Source of the DNA: Flavobacteriales bacterium | GTDB taxonomy: Bacteria > Bacteroidota > Bacteroidia > UBA10329 | Direction: 5' to 3' | NCBI GenBank assembly: GCA_021739625.1 | Contig: JAIPBJ010000001.1 | Coordinates: 1-64,000, forward strand | DNA: 64,000 nt | In this document: in pieces, positions 19,499 through 27,309 of the stretch | Layout of the letters: each line of letters begins with the position of its first letter | Numbering within the stretch: position 1 is the stretch's first letter | Translations under genes and position numbers: made by a program | The notes under the pieces: generated by a model | The model's input: only the letters and a program-made list of their open reading frames with translations | Told to the model about the DNA's origin: nothing | The model's database searches: none

Positions 19499-19526
19499 GT
19501 ACAGACGTGATTGATCGCGTCTCTAC
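19499..19526. repeat. REP-like palindrome copy 2
   Basis: GTACAGACGTGATTGATCGC followed by GTCTCTAC is a near-perfect palindrome of 28 bases. A further half-copy (GGTAGAGACGCTGATT) lies directly before it at 19476-19491. It touches the 3' end of the minus-strand gene at 19523. Confidence 0.7.
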
Positions 19527-20230
19527 CCTGCGACCGGGGCGTTCTTCCCGTCCATGACCTTGGTCTTGGCCCTATAGCGCTGATACTGTGCCCTCCGTTC
19601 GGCATCTTTCGCCCAGACCACACTGGCGCAGATGCTCAGGGTGGACATGCGTTCCCAGACCATGTTGAACAACGCCACGCGGTCGTGCCGCTTCACCTTT
19701 CTGTCAGCCTTGGCGGCCTCCAGCAACTTATTGCGCTCATAGAGCTCGGTGACCAGCGCGTCCAACTGGTCTATGGCCTCCTGCCTGTAGCCCTTGTCCA
19801 ACAGCTGTGGCTTGAAGTCCGCTGACTGCGCGGTGGCATGCGCCAGTTCGAGCATCTCGGCAAGCAACAGCGTGTTGGGGCGTGCTTCCGGCCATCGGTC
19901 CTGCCCGAAGGCGCGCTGCCGCGACAGATCTGTGGGCCATGCCAATGTGGCGTAGCCCGCCAGGGCCTGCAGTGCGGCATAGCCCCTTTCCATGGCCGCA
20001 CGGAGGTCGCTACTCAGCACTCCTATATCGAGCAGCAGACTGAGGTCGGAGGGGAAGGCATCTGCGGCCTTGGTCTCCGCCTCGAAGGCCGAGGCCCATG
20101 CGGAGTCCATCCATGGGAATTTCACTGTGAAGTCGGCCAGCTCTGCGTTCAGGCAGGAGGAGAACACCTCTGCACGCTCCAACATCACATTGTCGGGCAT
20201 CGTGTAGGCCCTTGCTGCTGTCTGTGCCAT
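19523..20230 (-). CDS. Hypothetical protein, helical, no recognised family
   Basis: A 235-aa soluble protein without signal peptide or membrane helix. It appears almost wholly alpha-helical, rich in Ala, Leu and charged residues (ELADFTVKFPWMDSAWASAFEAE, LVTELYERNKLLEAAKADRKVKRHDRVALFN). I do not recognise it; a comparable layout is seen in uncharacterised Bacteroidota proteins. The track start at 20230 is kept; an ATG ten codons in (20200) is possible. Its promoter (TAgcTTTG at 20262-20269) lies in the first unit of the AT-rich 21-bp array, which makes this gene's control unusual. The 3' end runs into a REP-like palindrome. Confidence 0.65.
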   Translation of the reverse strand: MAQTAARAYTMPDNVMLERAEVFSSCLNAELADFTVKFPWMDSAWASAFEAETKAADAFPSDLSLLLDIGVLSSDLRAAMERGYAALQALAGYATLAWPTDLSRQRAFGQDRWPEARPNTLLLAEMLELAHATAQSADFKPQLLDKGYRQEAIDQLDALVTELYERNKLLEAAKADRKVKRHDRVALFNMVWERMSTLSICASVVWAKDAERRAQYQRYRAKTKVMDGKNAPVAG

Positions 20231-20261
20231 TGTGGGGTAAGGGAATGCGTCAATCTGTTCA

Positions 20262-20269
20262 CAAAGCTA
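20262..20269 (-). promoter_or_regulatory. -7 element (TAgcTTTG) at the edge of the AT-rich array
   Basis: Plus-strand CAAAGCTA gives TAGCTTTG on the minus strand, 31 bases before the ATG at 20230. The TGAA of the 21-bp array keeps its phase through this element, so promoter and array are physically continuous. Confidence 0.5.
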
Positions 20270-20677
20270 ATTATTCGTTTCATATAATGCTTGTATGCAT
20301 TCAAATGTATGATTAAAACATTCATACTCAAGAATGCACTCATCATATACTTGATCTATTTATTCAAACGAAGAACTAAAATTTTCAGATAAATATGAAA
20401 ATCATTATGATGATGAATCTGTGAATTCAAATGAATAAATAAATCATTCAAATGATGAATGAAACATGTTGAACTTATCATGTGAATGGATAAAAATATC
20501 AAATGAATAAACAAAAGAGATATATGAAAAGGTAAATTGATCATCTGAATAATTAACAAGTTCATTTGAATAAATGGTATCATCATAGGAATAGATATAT
20601 TGATCATAAGAATGAATATATTTATCAATAGAAACAATGAAATTTCCATTTGAATGAAAAGATTAATTATCTTAATG
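20265..20677 (-). repeat. AT-rich degenerate array with a 21-bp period, about 19-20 units
   Basis: On the minus strand, units of exactly 21 bases can be laid end to end, with cores such as CATTCAAATGGAAATT, CATTCTTATGATCAA, TATTCAGATGATCAA, TATTCATTTGATATT and, after a shift of about half a unit, ATTCATCATTTGAATGA and CATACATTTGAATGCAT. The region is extremely AT-rich compared with its neighbours. The step explains why the track ORF 20356-20649 translates as isoleucine-rich heptads (MINISIP, MMIPFIQ, MNLLIIQ, MINLPFH). I read it as DNA structure rather than a gene. It ends about 35 bases before the gene starting at 20230. Confidence 0.85.
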
Positions 20678-20812
20678 AAAAATTTCTTGGAAGTGGGCCA
20701 AAGCCTTCGATTCCATTTCCCGAACTCGGCTCTGTTTCGGTAAAACGTGGGAAACTCGCCTCAAGCTGGTGTATGCACGAAGCGTGAATCACTCCCAAGT
20801 GCGGAAAAAGAA

Positions 20813-20844
20813 AGCCCCGCTGTGCGGGATGCGTGGCGGGGGCT
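20813..20844. terminator. Hairpin related to the sucC terminator
   Basis: AGCCCCGC pairs with GCGGGGGCT; the loop (TGTGCGGGATGCGTG) is nearly the same as in the hairpin at 19431-19475. It lies downstream of the minus-strand lipoprotein gene ending at 20888. Confidence 0.6.
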
Positions 20845-20851
20845 GTTGCTG

Positions 20852-20879
20852 GTAGAACCGTGATGCATCGCGGCTCTAC
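20852..20879. repeat. REP-like palindrome copy 3
   Basis: GTAGAACCGTGATGCATCGC followed by GGCTCTAC forms a palindrome with a few mismatches, again directly behind a gene end (20888, minus strand) and next to the hairpin at 20813. The stretch 20678-20812 between it and the AT-rich array shows nothing recognisable. Confidence 0.6.
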
Positions 20880-20887
20880 ATAGCGCA

Positions 20888-21520
20888 TCACCCCAACATC
20901 ACGAACATGCCGGTAAAGACCAGTTCGTCCTCACCAGCGAATTTCACGCGGATGTGGTAGAGGAAGGTGCCTGTGCCGATCCACTGCCCGTCATCTCTTC
21001 CGTTCCATCCATCCTCCAGACTGTGGGTCTCGAAAAGCAGGGTTCCGTCAAGGGAGCGCACCTGCCAGTGGAGAAATTCAAGCTCCGGGCCGAGAAGGCC
21101 AGGGTTGATCACGGGTTTCCACCCAGTAGAATAGGAATACCAACGGTCAAAGGCTGTCGGCACCATCACGAATCGATAGCAGGTGTAGAAATGTGCGGTG
21201 CGAATGATAGTGTCGCCTTGCCAATGGATCAGGCATCGCACCGAACCGACCCCTTGCGATGTCGGTAAATGGAGCGCAGTATCAGTTCCCAGCGGCTCCC
21301 ACTCACCACCACCGACCGGCCTTGACCACTCTACAGAATCGACCCAGAAAGGGGCTTGCAGCTCGTAATTGTCGAACTCGTTCTCAAGGGCCTGGCATAC
21401 CTCCACCACTTCGGCATCCAACAGAATGGTCTGCTGTCCGGGAATAGAAGGCACCGATGGCGGCTCCTTGAGGCAGCCCGTCATTGCAAAACAGAACATG
21501 GTGACCAGAAGTAGCCTCAT
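20888..21520 (-). CDS. Lipoprotein with gliding-motility-type (CHU_C/type B-like) C-terminal domain
   Basis: A 210-aa protein beginning MRLLLVTMFCFAMTGCLKEP, a lipoprotein signal with the lipid-attachment cysteine at residue 16. The last 90 or so residues (VPTAFDRWYSY... NPGLLGPELEFLHWQVRSLDGTLLFETHSLEDGWNG... GTGTFLYHIRVKF... FTGMFVML) follow the CHU_C/type B T9SS pattern, including the DGWNG signature also seen as DEGWDG in the protein at 55648. Its ATG overlaps the stop of the upstream PorP/SprF gene by four bases, so the two are translationally coupled. A lipid anchor combined with a T9SS-type C-terminus is unusual; it may be a machine component rather than cargo. Confidence 0.75.
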   Translation of the reverse strand: MRLLLVTMFCFAMTGCLKEPPSVPSIPGQQTILLDAEVVEVCQALENEFDNYELQAPFWVDSVEWSRPVGGGEWEPLGTDTALHLPTSQGVGSVRCLIHWQGDTIIRTAHFYTCYRFVMVPTAFDRWYSYSTGWKPVINPGLLGPELEFLHWQVRSLDGTLLFETHSLEDGWNGRDDGQWIGTGTFLYHIRVKFAGEDELVFTGMFVMLG

Positions 21521-22518
21521 CCTTTTTTCCTTTTGAAGTAATCCCAGTGGAACCAGAGCCGCACCTCCACAGTGGCGGCACCTGCTATCTCTGCCATCAC
21601 AGGGTCGGTGTATATGGACGAGCCCGCCTGAAGGGTGACCCAGCTCTTTATCTGCCCACCAAGGGCGAAGGTCATCCGGTTATGATCGGCCAGTCCGAGT
21701 TGGAAGTAGGCCGCATCGCGATAAGTGATGGACAGGAAACCGGAGGCGAACCACCGCTCCAACTCATTGTTGTGAACCATGATCTCAGGGGACAGTGTGA
21801 AGTCATCATCCACTTTGAAGTGATAGGCGGTCACAAAGTGGTGGAACCACAGCGTGGTGGGCATTCCGGCAAAGGCGAACGGGTCATCGGGGCCATATCT
21901 GAAATCGTAGTCGAATCGCAGTCTTTGCCAGTAATAACGCGTGCCCAGCTTGAAACCGATGCGATTCAAATCAGAGTGGTAGCGGCCATGGGTACTCTGA
22001 TAGATGGCTCCATATCGCGGATCTATCATTTCCGGCCATAGCAGGTTGTCCTGGTCGAACTCGCCCAAATTCCATTGCAAACCGCCACCGAGTATGATGT
22101 GATGCTGGCCCATGTCGATCCTCCCCGAATGGGCGAAATACACCTGTTGGAGGATGTGCCTCCCCTCCTGCCTGCGCACATAGGCCAAGCCCGTCCCCCA
22201 GCGGTCTGAACGGATGCCGAAAGGCCCATCTATCGCCACGCGGTGCTCTTGGAATGCGTGTCTGTAGGTGCCGTCAGAGGCGTAGTAGCCCAGCGAGAGC
22301 TTCTCGGCCATGAAACCATAGCGCACATTCAACCGCCTATCGAACCCTGCCAGCGCTGGATTGCTCTCGAAAAAATGATGGATGCGGTTGTAGATGCGGC
22401 CCTCCTGACCGTAATTGATCGGTCTCCAAGATGAGGACGTCCAGACTCCGGTGGAATCCTGCGCCACGGCCAAGCTGTGTGCAAGGATCATCAGGAGGAT
22501 GCAAAGTGCCTTTTGCAT
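21517..22518 (-). CDS. PorP/SprF family type IX secretion outer-membrane protein
   Basis: A 333-aa outer-membrane barrel with signal peptide MQKALCILLMILAHSLAVAQ. Family features include YNRIHHFFESNPALAGFDRRLNVRYG near the N-terminus, HIILGGGLQWNLGEFDQDNL, and a barrel ending in VEVRLWFHWDYFKRKKG. PorP/SprF proteins help deliver or anchor T9SS cargo, especially type B cargo, and the coupled downstream gene carries a type B-like domain, so they probably form a pair. TACTTTG lies only six bases before the ATG, giving a nearly leaderless transcript if it is the -7 box. Confidence 0.8.
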   Translation of the reverse strand: MQKALCILLMILAHSLAVAQDSTGVWTSSSWRPINYGQEGRIYNRIHHFFESNPALAGFDRRLNVRYGFMAEKLSLGYYASDGTYRHAFQEHRVAIDGPFGIRSDRWGTGLAYVRRQEGRHILQQVYFAHSGRIDMGQHHIILGGGLQWNLGEFDQDNLLWPEMIDPRYGAIYQSTHGRYHSDLNRIGFKLGTRYYWQRLRFDYDFRYGPDDPFAFAGMPTTLWFHHFVTAYHFKVDDDFTLSPEIMVHNNELERWFASGFLSITYRDAAYFQLGLADHNRMTFALGGQIKSWVTLQAGSSIYTDPVMAEIAGAATVEVRLWFHWDYFKRKKG

Positions 22519-22539
22519 CCGTCCAAAGTAGCAAAATGG

Positions 22540-23019
22540 CTACTTGCTCAGCTGCACCGGATTTGTGCTGCCCGTGCGGTCCACCGGTTCCCCATTCAAC
22601 ACGAATGTCTTGGTCGTGTTGTGATAGCAGCAGCAGCAGTCGGTGGGGTAGATGCCTTTGGTGGTGATGTCGGTGATGATGAATGCATTCTCGCGGCTGT
22701 TGTCGTAGATGCCATAGATGTGCGACAACGCCCCGGTCGTGAGATCGTTTGAAGTCAGCGGAATGAAGAACGTCAGGTCATTCTCAGAGAGCACATCCTT
22801 GAGATATATGGTATCGATCGGCTGTTCGAAATTTCCGGGATGGAATCTGAGCACCGTGGCATTGCTCACCTCCTCAAATGTGAAGCTGCTGCGGTCGAAT
22901 TCGAACTGAAGCCCGTTGATGAAAGCGACATCCGGTTCATTGCAGGCCACATTGTAGCATTGGTCGCAACTTGAAAGGGCAATGGCCACAGTCACCAGAC
23001 AGATCCATAATGCTTTCAT
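22540..23019 (-). CDS. Hypothetical lipoprotein with a four-cysteine run
   Basis: A 159-aa predicted lipoprotein: MKALWICLVTVAIALSSC gives a lipobox cysteine at residue 18, followed by DQCYNVACNEPD. The body looks like beta strands and has no family I recognise. Near the C-terminus it has TDCCCCYHNTTKTF, four adjacent cysteines, suggesting a metal site or disulfides. It lies 21 bases upstream of the PorP/SprF gene in the same direction and may belong to the same transcription unit. A full TAccTTTG -7 element is 40 bases upstream. Confidence 0.7.
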   Translation of the reverse strand: MKALWICLVTVAIALSSCDQCYNVACNEPDVAFINGLQFEFDRSSFTFEEVSNATVLRFHPGNFEQPIDTIYLKDVLSENDLTFFIPLTSNDLTTGALSHIYGIYDNSRENAFIITDITTKGIYPTDCCCCYHNTTKTFVLNGEPVDRTGSTNPVQLSK

Positions 23020-23059
23020 ACCGTGTAATTTATGCAGGGTTAATGTGCAATTGACAGGT

Positions 23060-23067
23060 CAAAGGTA
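23060..23067 (-). promoter_or_regulatory. -7 promoter element (TAccTTTG) for the cysteine-rich lipoprotein
   Basis: Plus-strand CAAAGGTA gives TACCTTTG on the minus strand, 40 bases before the start codon at 23019. It may serve the whole lipoprotein-PorP-CHU_C series. Confidence 0.5.
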
Positions 23068-23117
23068 GCCTATGCGTGAATCACGCACCGTGATGCGGTC
23101 AACCGTTGTCTCGCTGA

Positions 23118-23429
23118 TTATTCGTAAGGTGTGGCCGAAATCACCTCTGCATCCTGTTCCAGTTTCAGCAGATGGCCGTCCAGTTCCTGGGCTGTGCAGG
23201 GCAGTATGAATAGGACGGTAAGCGGTTCGCGGCTCAGCTCTCTTACCATTTCAATGCGCAGCGCAGCATACTTGTAGGGCACGCGTTTGAGGCCCTCCAT
23301 GCCTTTGAACGTGATGGCGATCTTGAATTGCTGCACTTCCTGCGCACGTTGTTCGATGACTGTGGGCGGGGCAGTTCTGCAGCCCGCGACCGATATGAGC
23401 AACAGCGGAATGAGCAAATGGACCTTCAC
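23118..23429 (-). CDS. Small hypothetical lipoprotein
   Basis: With a GTG start at 23429 the protein is 103 aa and begins VKVHLLIPLLLISVAGCRTAPP, a clean lipoprotein signal with cysteine at residue 17. The ATG used by the track (23480) would place 17 polar residues before it, which is less likely. The rest (VIEQRAQEVQQFKIAITFKG... LTVLFILPCTAQELDGHLLKLEQDAEVISATPYE) has no family I recognise. CACCTTTG, one base off the -7 consensus, lies four bases before the GTG, so the transcript would be leaderless. Confidence 0.55.
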   Translation of the reverse strand: MKVHLLIPLLLISVAGCRTAPPTVIEQRAQEVQQFKIAITFKGMEGLKRVPYKYAALRIEMVRELSREPLTVLFILPCTAQELDGHLLKLEQDAEVISATPYE

Positions 23430-23493
23430 GGTGCAAAGGTGTAAAAGTGCAGGGGGCCGAAGGTGGATTTCGCCTGACACTTGTCGGTCACCG

Positions 23494-23501
23494 TAGATTT
23501 G
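23494..23501 (+). promoter_or_regulatory. -7 element (TAgaTTTG) five bases before a start codon
   Basis: TAGATTTG matches TAnnTTTG; only TCATC separates it from the ATG at 23507. By the spacing seen at the SRP RNA promoter, transcription would begin at or next to the start codon. Confidence 0.5.
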
Positions 23502-23506
23502 TCATC

Positions 23507-24268
23507 ATGACCATTCAACTCACATCAGAAGGCAGGGACTATCAGGTTGACCTTTCCAAAGGCATAGACCTCAGCATTGCCGTAACAGAAGGGCCGCAGG
23601 TGAATGCCTACTGGGCCAGCCCGACCGACATGGAACCCTTCCGCATGGGCGATTGGGTGGGCGAGGTGAGGCAAGGCGGCAGTGTCAATTATCGCAACAT
23701 ACGGTTCAACCCGCATGGCAATGGCACGCATACCGAGTGCGTGGGCCATATCAGCCCGGAGATCCATAGCATCAACAGACATTTCAAACAGTTCCATTGC
23801 ATCGCACAGCTGGCGAGCGTCCGACCGGAAGAACTTGCGAATGGCGACCGTGTCATCACAGCGGCCCTGTTGCATGGCGTTGGCCTACAGCGGGCCGAAG
23901 CGTTCATCATCCGCACGCTGCCCAATCCCGTCAGCAAGCGCACGCACAACTATTCGGGCACCAACCCGCCCTATTTCACTGTGGATGCCATTGAGGCATT
24001 GATGCAGAACGGCTGTCGCCATCTGCTCACAGACCTTCCAAGTCTCGACCGCGAGCAGGACGAAGGCAAGTTGCTGTGTCACCGGGCATTTTGGAAGTAT
24101 CCCGAGAATCCGCGCATGGACTGCACTATTACCGAGCTCATCTTCGTGCCCGATGAGGCGGAGGACGGTCTGATTCTGTTGAATCTTCAGGTGGCTGCCT
24201 TCGAGAATGATGCGGCACCGAGCAGGCCTGTAATTTTTGAATTGATGGAGGGAAAACGTAGCTCCTGA
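23507..24268 (+). CDS. Cyclase-family (kynurenine-formamidase-like) metal-dependent hydrolase
   Basis: A 253-aa protein of the cyclase family (PF04199 type). The metal-binding signature HGNGTHTECVGH near residue 70 matches the family HxGTHxD/E pattern, and LTDLPSLDRE... LCHRAFW fits the second conserved block. Start set at MTIQLTSEGRDYQVDL; the track ORF adds 20 unlikely codons. Family members hydrolyse amide or ester bonds, such as N-formylkynurenine, but no tryptophan-pathway gene is nearby, so the substrate is left open. Confidence 0.8.
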   Translation: MTIQLTSEGRDYQVDLSKGIDLSIAVTEGPQVNAYWASPTDMEPFRMGDWVGEVRQGGSVNYRNIRFNPHGNGTHTECVGHISPEIHSINRHFKQFHCIAQLASVRPEELANGDRVITAALLHGVGLQRAEAFIIRTLPNPVSKRTHNYSGTNPPYFTVDAIEALMQNGCRHLLTDLPSLDREQDEGKLLCHRAFWKYPENPRMDCTITELIFVPDEAEDGLILLNLQVAAFENDAAPSRPVIFELMEGKRSS

Positions 24269-24277
24269 CCGCCCGTT

Positions 24278-26362
24278 TCAGTACATCCCGCTCCGTTTCC
24301 GGACGAACCATTCCACCGCCAACAGCAGCAGAATGACCGCGAACAGCCAGCGCAGGTGAATGGCCTCTTTGAACCAGGTCTGCTCATAGATCACATTGCG
24401 CACATCGTCACGCGCAGCGATCACTTCGGCCAGCTGTTCCATTTCCGATGGGGTGAAGACCTCTCCGCCCGTCTGCGATGCAAGGCGATGCAGCAGCCCG
24501 TGGTCGGCAGTGGTGTTCACACTTTCCAAAGTGAGGGCCGCCACCATGAAACGTCCTTTGGCCTCGTGAACCTTGCCAGCATGGTTGACCGATGCCGCAT
24601 AGCTGTAGCTGCCGGCCTTGAAGCTGCCCACGTTGAGGCGGTAGGCCGTTTCGGTGCGATTGAAGGTGTAAGCGTATTCCTTGCCTGCCTCATCGCGGAT
24701 GGACAGGATCACATCCGGGCCATTGAGCGGTTCGTAGGTCTCGTCATAAAGCTCGCAGCCGAAGATGACCTGCTCGTCCTCTGTGTAGCGGTTGCGCGTG
24801 CTGACGCGGAAAAGACTCTTGTCGGTCTTCACGGCCAGATACTGCACCACTTTCGACATCAGCCCATCGAACACTTCATGAGATGCATTGTCCTGAAAAT
24901 CCTTGATGCGCCAACGCCAGATGCCATCACCGGCAATGATGCCCAGCTTGCGGCCCGAAAGGTCGTTGAACAGCAGCAGCGGGTGCTCGGTCTCCACATT
25001 GCCTATGCGCTGCAGGAACAGCGATTGGGCCGAACCTGATGCGCTGAACTCACCGAACGGAACATTGAGCGGTGGAAACCGGTTGAGCATCCTGCGCAGG
25101 TCGGCATCCACAGCAAAAAGTGAGAACCCTTTCGCCATCACCGGTTGCACCTGATTCTGTGCTCTTCGTCCAGCCGTCACCTTCAGCCCGAGGTTGAGGG
25201 CGTTGAATGCGGTGAGGTCTGTGGCCGGACCGACAATGGCGAGCAACGGAACATCATCGGCCATGATACGTGCCAGTTCGGCACGGCCCTCCGCTCCGCT
25301 GCTCGGCAATTGGTGCAGAATGATGAGGTCGTATTTCTCTGGAACCACATCGCCCTGTCCGGCAATCACGACCTCCACACCATAGTTGCGGTTGCTGGAA
25401 ATGGAGCGTCTCAGCACGGCTATGTCAGGGTGGGGCGATGCTGCAAGAACAAGCACCTGCTGCCGTCCGTCCAATACTTCCACGAACACATCCTGCGTGT
25501 TGTTCGCGTATGAAAGTTCGTCAGGAAGTGATTGTACGGTCACCCGCAGGCGGTTGAGACCCGGTGAGTCAGCTTTCAATTTTGCACCCAATGTTTTGCG
25601 GAATGACGCAGTTCCGATGGAGACCCGCTCTTCCCAAAGCAGACCATGCTCACCATTTATCTGTACCGATACATTCTGCCCCTTGAATTGCTCCGCCTCC
25701 ACGGTCACTTCCACGGGATATTCATTGCCGAGATAGGCATATCGGTTGTGATCCACCTTAGAGAGAACGATGTCCTTCTTCACCGAAGTATCACCCAAGG
25801 CAATGGCATAGAGCGGTGCATTGAGCCTCAACGGACTGTAAACAGGGTCGGCTCCACGGTTGAAAATGCCGTCAGATGCGAGGATGACAGCCCCAACATT
25901 CCGGTTAGCGAAGCGGTTGTCCAGCTCAGCGAACAGCTGTGAATAATCGGTGCGGCCCTCCGAAAAAATCACGTCACCGTCCGGCTCGACCTTTGACCCG
26001 AAACTGAACTGCCGGACATCGAAATCCTTTGACAGCGATGCGCGCAATGCTTCCAACTGCTCCAGATAGGTGGTGCGATAGAATGTTGAATCGGCATTCA
26101 ATGGAACGGATCCTGAGTTGTCCTGTGCGATGATGATGATGGGCTTCTCGGTGCGTTTCTGTGTGGTGCGCAGCAAAGGCCCGAGCAGCAGAAGTGCGAT
26201 GATGAACACCGCCATGCCACGCAGAACCGCCAGAGTCCGCAGCGTCCATTCGGGCAACTCGGCAGCGCGCTGTTCGCGGAAATACATGCCCACAGCGTAG
26301 CCAGCACCTGCAATGATGCACGGAATGATGAGCCAGACGGGGTATTGAAAGATGATATCCAC
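24278..26362 (-). CDS. vWA-like membrane protein (BatA/glutamine-amidotransferase-like superfamily)
   Basis: A 694-aa inner-membrane protein. Two N-terminal membrane helices (PVWLIIPCIIAGAGYAVGMYF and VLRGMAVFIIALLLLGPLLR) precede a vWA-like domain with a metal-site DNSGS in PIIIIAQDNSGSV at about residue 80 and VILASDGIFNRG later. A middle beta-rich part and a Rossmann-like stretch (QQVLVLAASPHPDIAVLRRSI... LIILHQLPSSGAEGRAEL) follow, and a third membrane helix ends the protein (LRWLFAVILLLLAVEWFVRKR). This is a common Bacteroidota layout of unknown role. It is convergent with the cyclase-family gene (9-base gap). Confidence 0.75.
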   Translation of the reverse strand: MDIIFQYPVWLIIPCIIAGAGYAVGMYFREQRAAELPEWTLRTLAVLRGMAVFIIALLLLGPLLRTTQKRTEKPIIIIAQDNSGSVPLNADSTFYRTTYLEQLEALRASLSKDFDVRQFSFGSKVEPDGDVIFSEGRTDYSQLFAELDNRFANRNVGAVILASDGIFNRGADPVYSPLRLNAPLYAIALGDTSVKKDIVLSKVDHNRYAYLGNEYPVEVTVEAEQFKGQNVSVQINGEHGLLWEERVSIGTASFRKTLGAKLKADSPGLNRLRVTVQSLPDELSYANNTQDVFVEVLDGRQQVLVLAASPHPDIAVLRRSISSNRNYGVEVVIAGQGDVVPEKYDLIILHQLPSSGAEGRAELARIMADDVPLLAIVGPATDLTAFNALNLGLKVTAGRRAQNQVQPVMAKGFSLFAVDADLRRMLNRFPPLNVPFGEFSASGSAQSLFLQRIGNVETEHPLLLFNDLSGRKLGIIAGDGIWRWRIKDFQDNASHEVFDGLMSKVVQYLAVKTDKSLFRVSTRNRYTEDEQVIFGCELYDETYEPLNGPDVILSIRDEAGKEYAYTFNRTETAYRLNVGSFKAGSYSYAASVNHAGKVHEAKGRFMVAALTLESVNTTADHGLLHRLASQTGGEVFTPSEMEQLAEVIAARDDVRNVIYEQTWFKEAIHLRWLFAVILLLLAVEWFVRKRSGMY

Positions 26363-26495
26363 CAGAGAGTACGGTTCCCACGCGCTAAAGTCAGAACCTG
26401 TGCGCAGGGGGCCGCAAACTTACGTGACTTGCAGACGCCTTCGGGCGACAGTGTCCCAAACTTCAATAGGCGGCTTCAGCGCAACGCTCCCGGAC

Positions 26496-27143
26496 CTACT
26501 TGAAGGTGAACCCGAGATTGATGATCAATCGGTGCTGCTTGTCACTGGTGGTGACGTCCTGCCACAGGAGGGAGGCATTGACGACCTCGCGCTGGTCTGT
26601 GCGAAGGAACTGATAGGCCAGCCCGATATTGAAAAGGGCCTTTTCCCCGACCTTGAATGCCATGCCCAATGAGGGTTCTGCAAAAATGCCATCCCATTTG
26701 TAGTAATCAGTGGAAAGGAGATCGTTCGTGTTCTGATTGAGGGTGTAGTTATATCCCAATCGGAGGTCTGTAAATGGCCTGAAACGTCCTTTGGCAAAGT
26801 GCAGTCGCAACTGGCCAAAGCCCATCACGTTGTGCTGATAGGGCAGCGGGTCCTCATTGGCCTGAAACTGATAGCCTGCACCTGCACCGACAAAGATCAG
26901 GTCGAAAAGCATCACCCCAAATGAGGTCATCAGCCTTGGAGCTGGTATCTTGTAGGTCTCGGGATTGCTGGTGGCCGACTGTTCGTTCCCGAGTATGTCT
27001 GTGTAAGTGAGCTCGCGGGTGGTATTTCCAACCTGAAATCCTGCTCCGAGTTCGGTGATGTTGGAGAAACGCACATTGCCCTGTCCAAGCACGGTGGAAA
27101 TGGAGAGCACCAGTATGATACTGAGGATGGATGTGATTTTCAT
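26496..27143 (-). CDS. Outer-membrane beta-barrel family protein
   Basis: A 215-aa protein starting MKITSILSIILVLSISTVLG, a signal peptide; the track start lies 110 codons upstream and is not credible. Strand-like segments (VGAGAGYQFQANED, FGQLRLHFAKGRFRPFTDLRLGYNYTL, LGMAFKVGEKALFNIGLAYQFL) and the ending HRLIINLGFTFK are typical of small outer-membrane barrels. No specific family is assigned. It diverges from thiL. Confidence 0.75.
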   Translation of the reverse strand: MKITSILSIILVLSISTVLGQGNVRFSNITELGAGFQVGNTTRELTYTDILGNEQSATSNPETYKIPAPRLMTSFGVMLFDLIFVGAGAGYQFQANEDPLPYQHNVMGFGQLRLHFAKGRFRPFTDLRLGYNYTLNQNTNDLLSTDYYKWDGIFAEPSLGMAFKVGEKALFNIGLAYQFLRTDQREVVNASLLWQDVTTSDKQHRLIINLGFTFK

Positions 27144-27279
27144 GTCCTTTGAGATAAGGTTGCCATGGGGGATGGACCGAATGATCCGGTTCGGGGCAAA
27201 GCACGGAAAATTGATTGTCATCTGCCTTGATGTAATCGAGTGGTAATTCTTAGAACATGATGGTAGGCCATGAAAGCCA

Positions 27280-27287
27280 TAGGTTTG
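27280..27287 (+). promoter_or_regulatory. -7 element (TAggTTTG) for thiL
   Basis: TAGGTTTG fits the -7 consensus and lies 22 bases before the ATG at 27310, with an AGAAAGG stretch between that may act as a ribosome-binding site. Confidence 0.5.
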
Positions 27288-27309
27288 CAGCCCATCAGAA
27301 GAAAGGCAA

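Noticed and set aside
20356-20649. 97-aa isoleucine-rich ORF in the AT-rich region
   Set aside because: Its heptad pattern is explained by the 21-base DNA repeat, which continues beyond both ends of the ORF; no export signal logic or homologue recognised.
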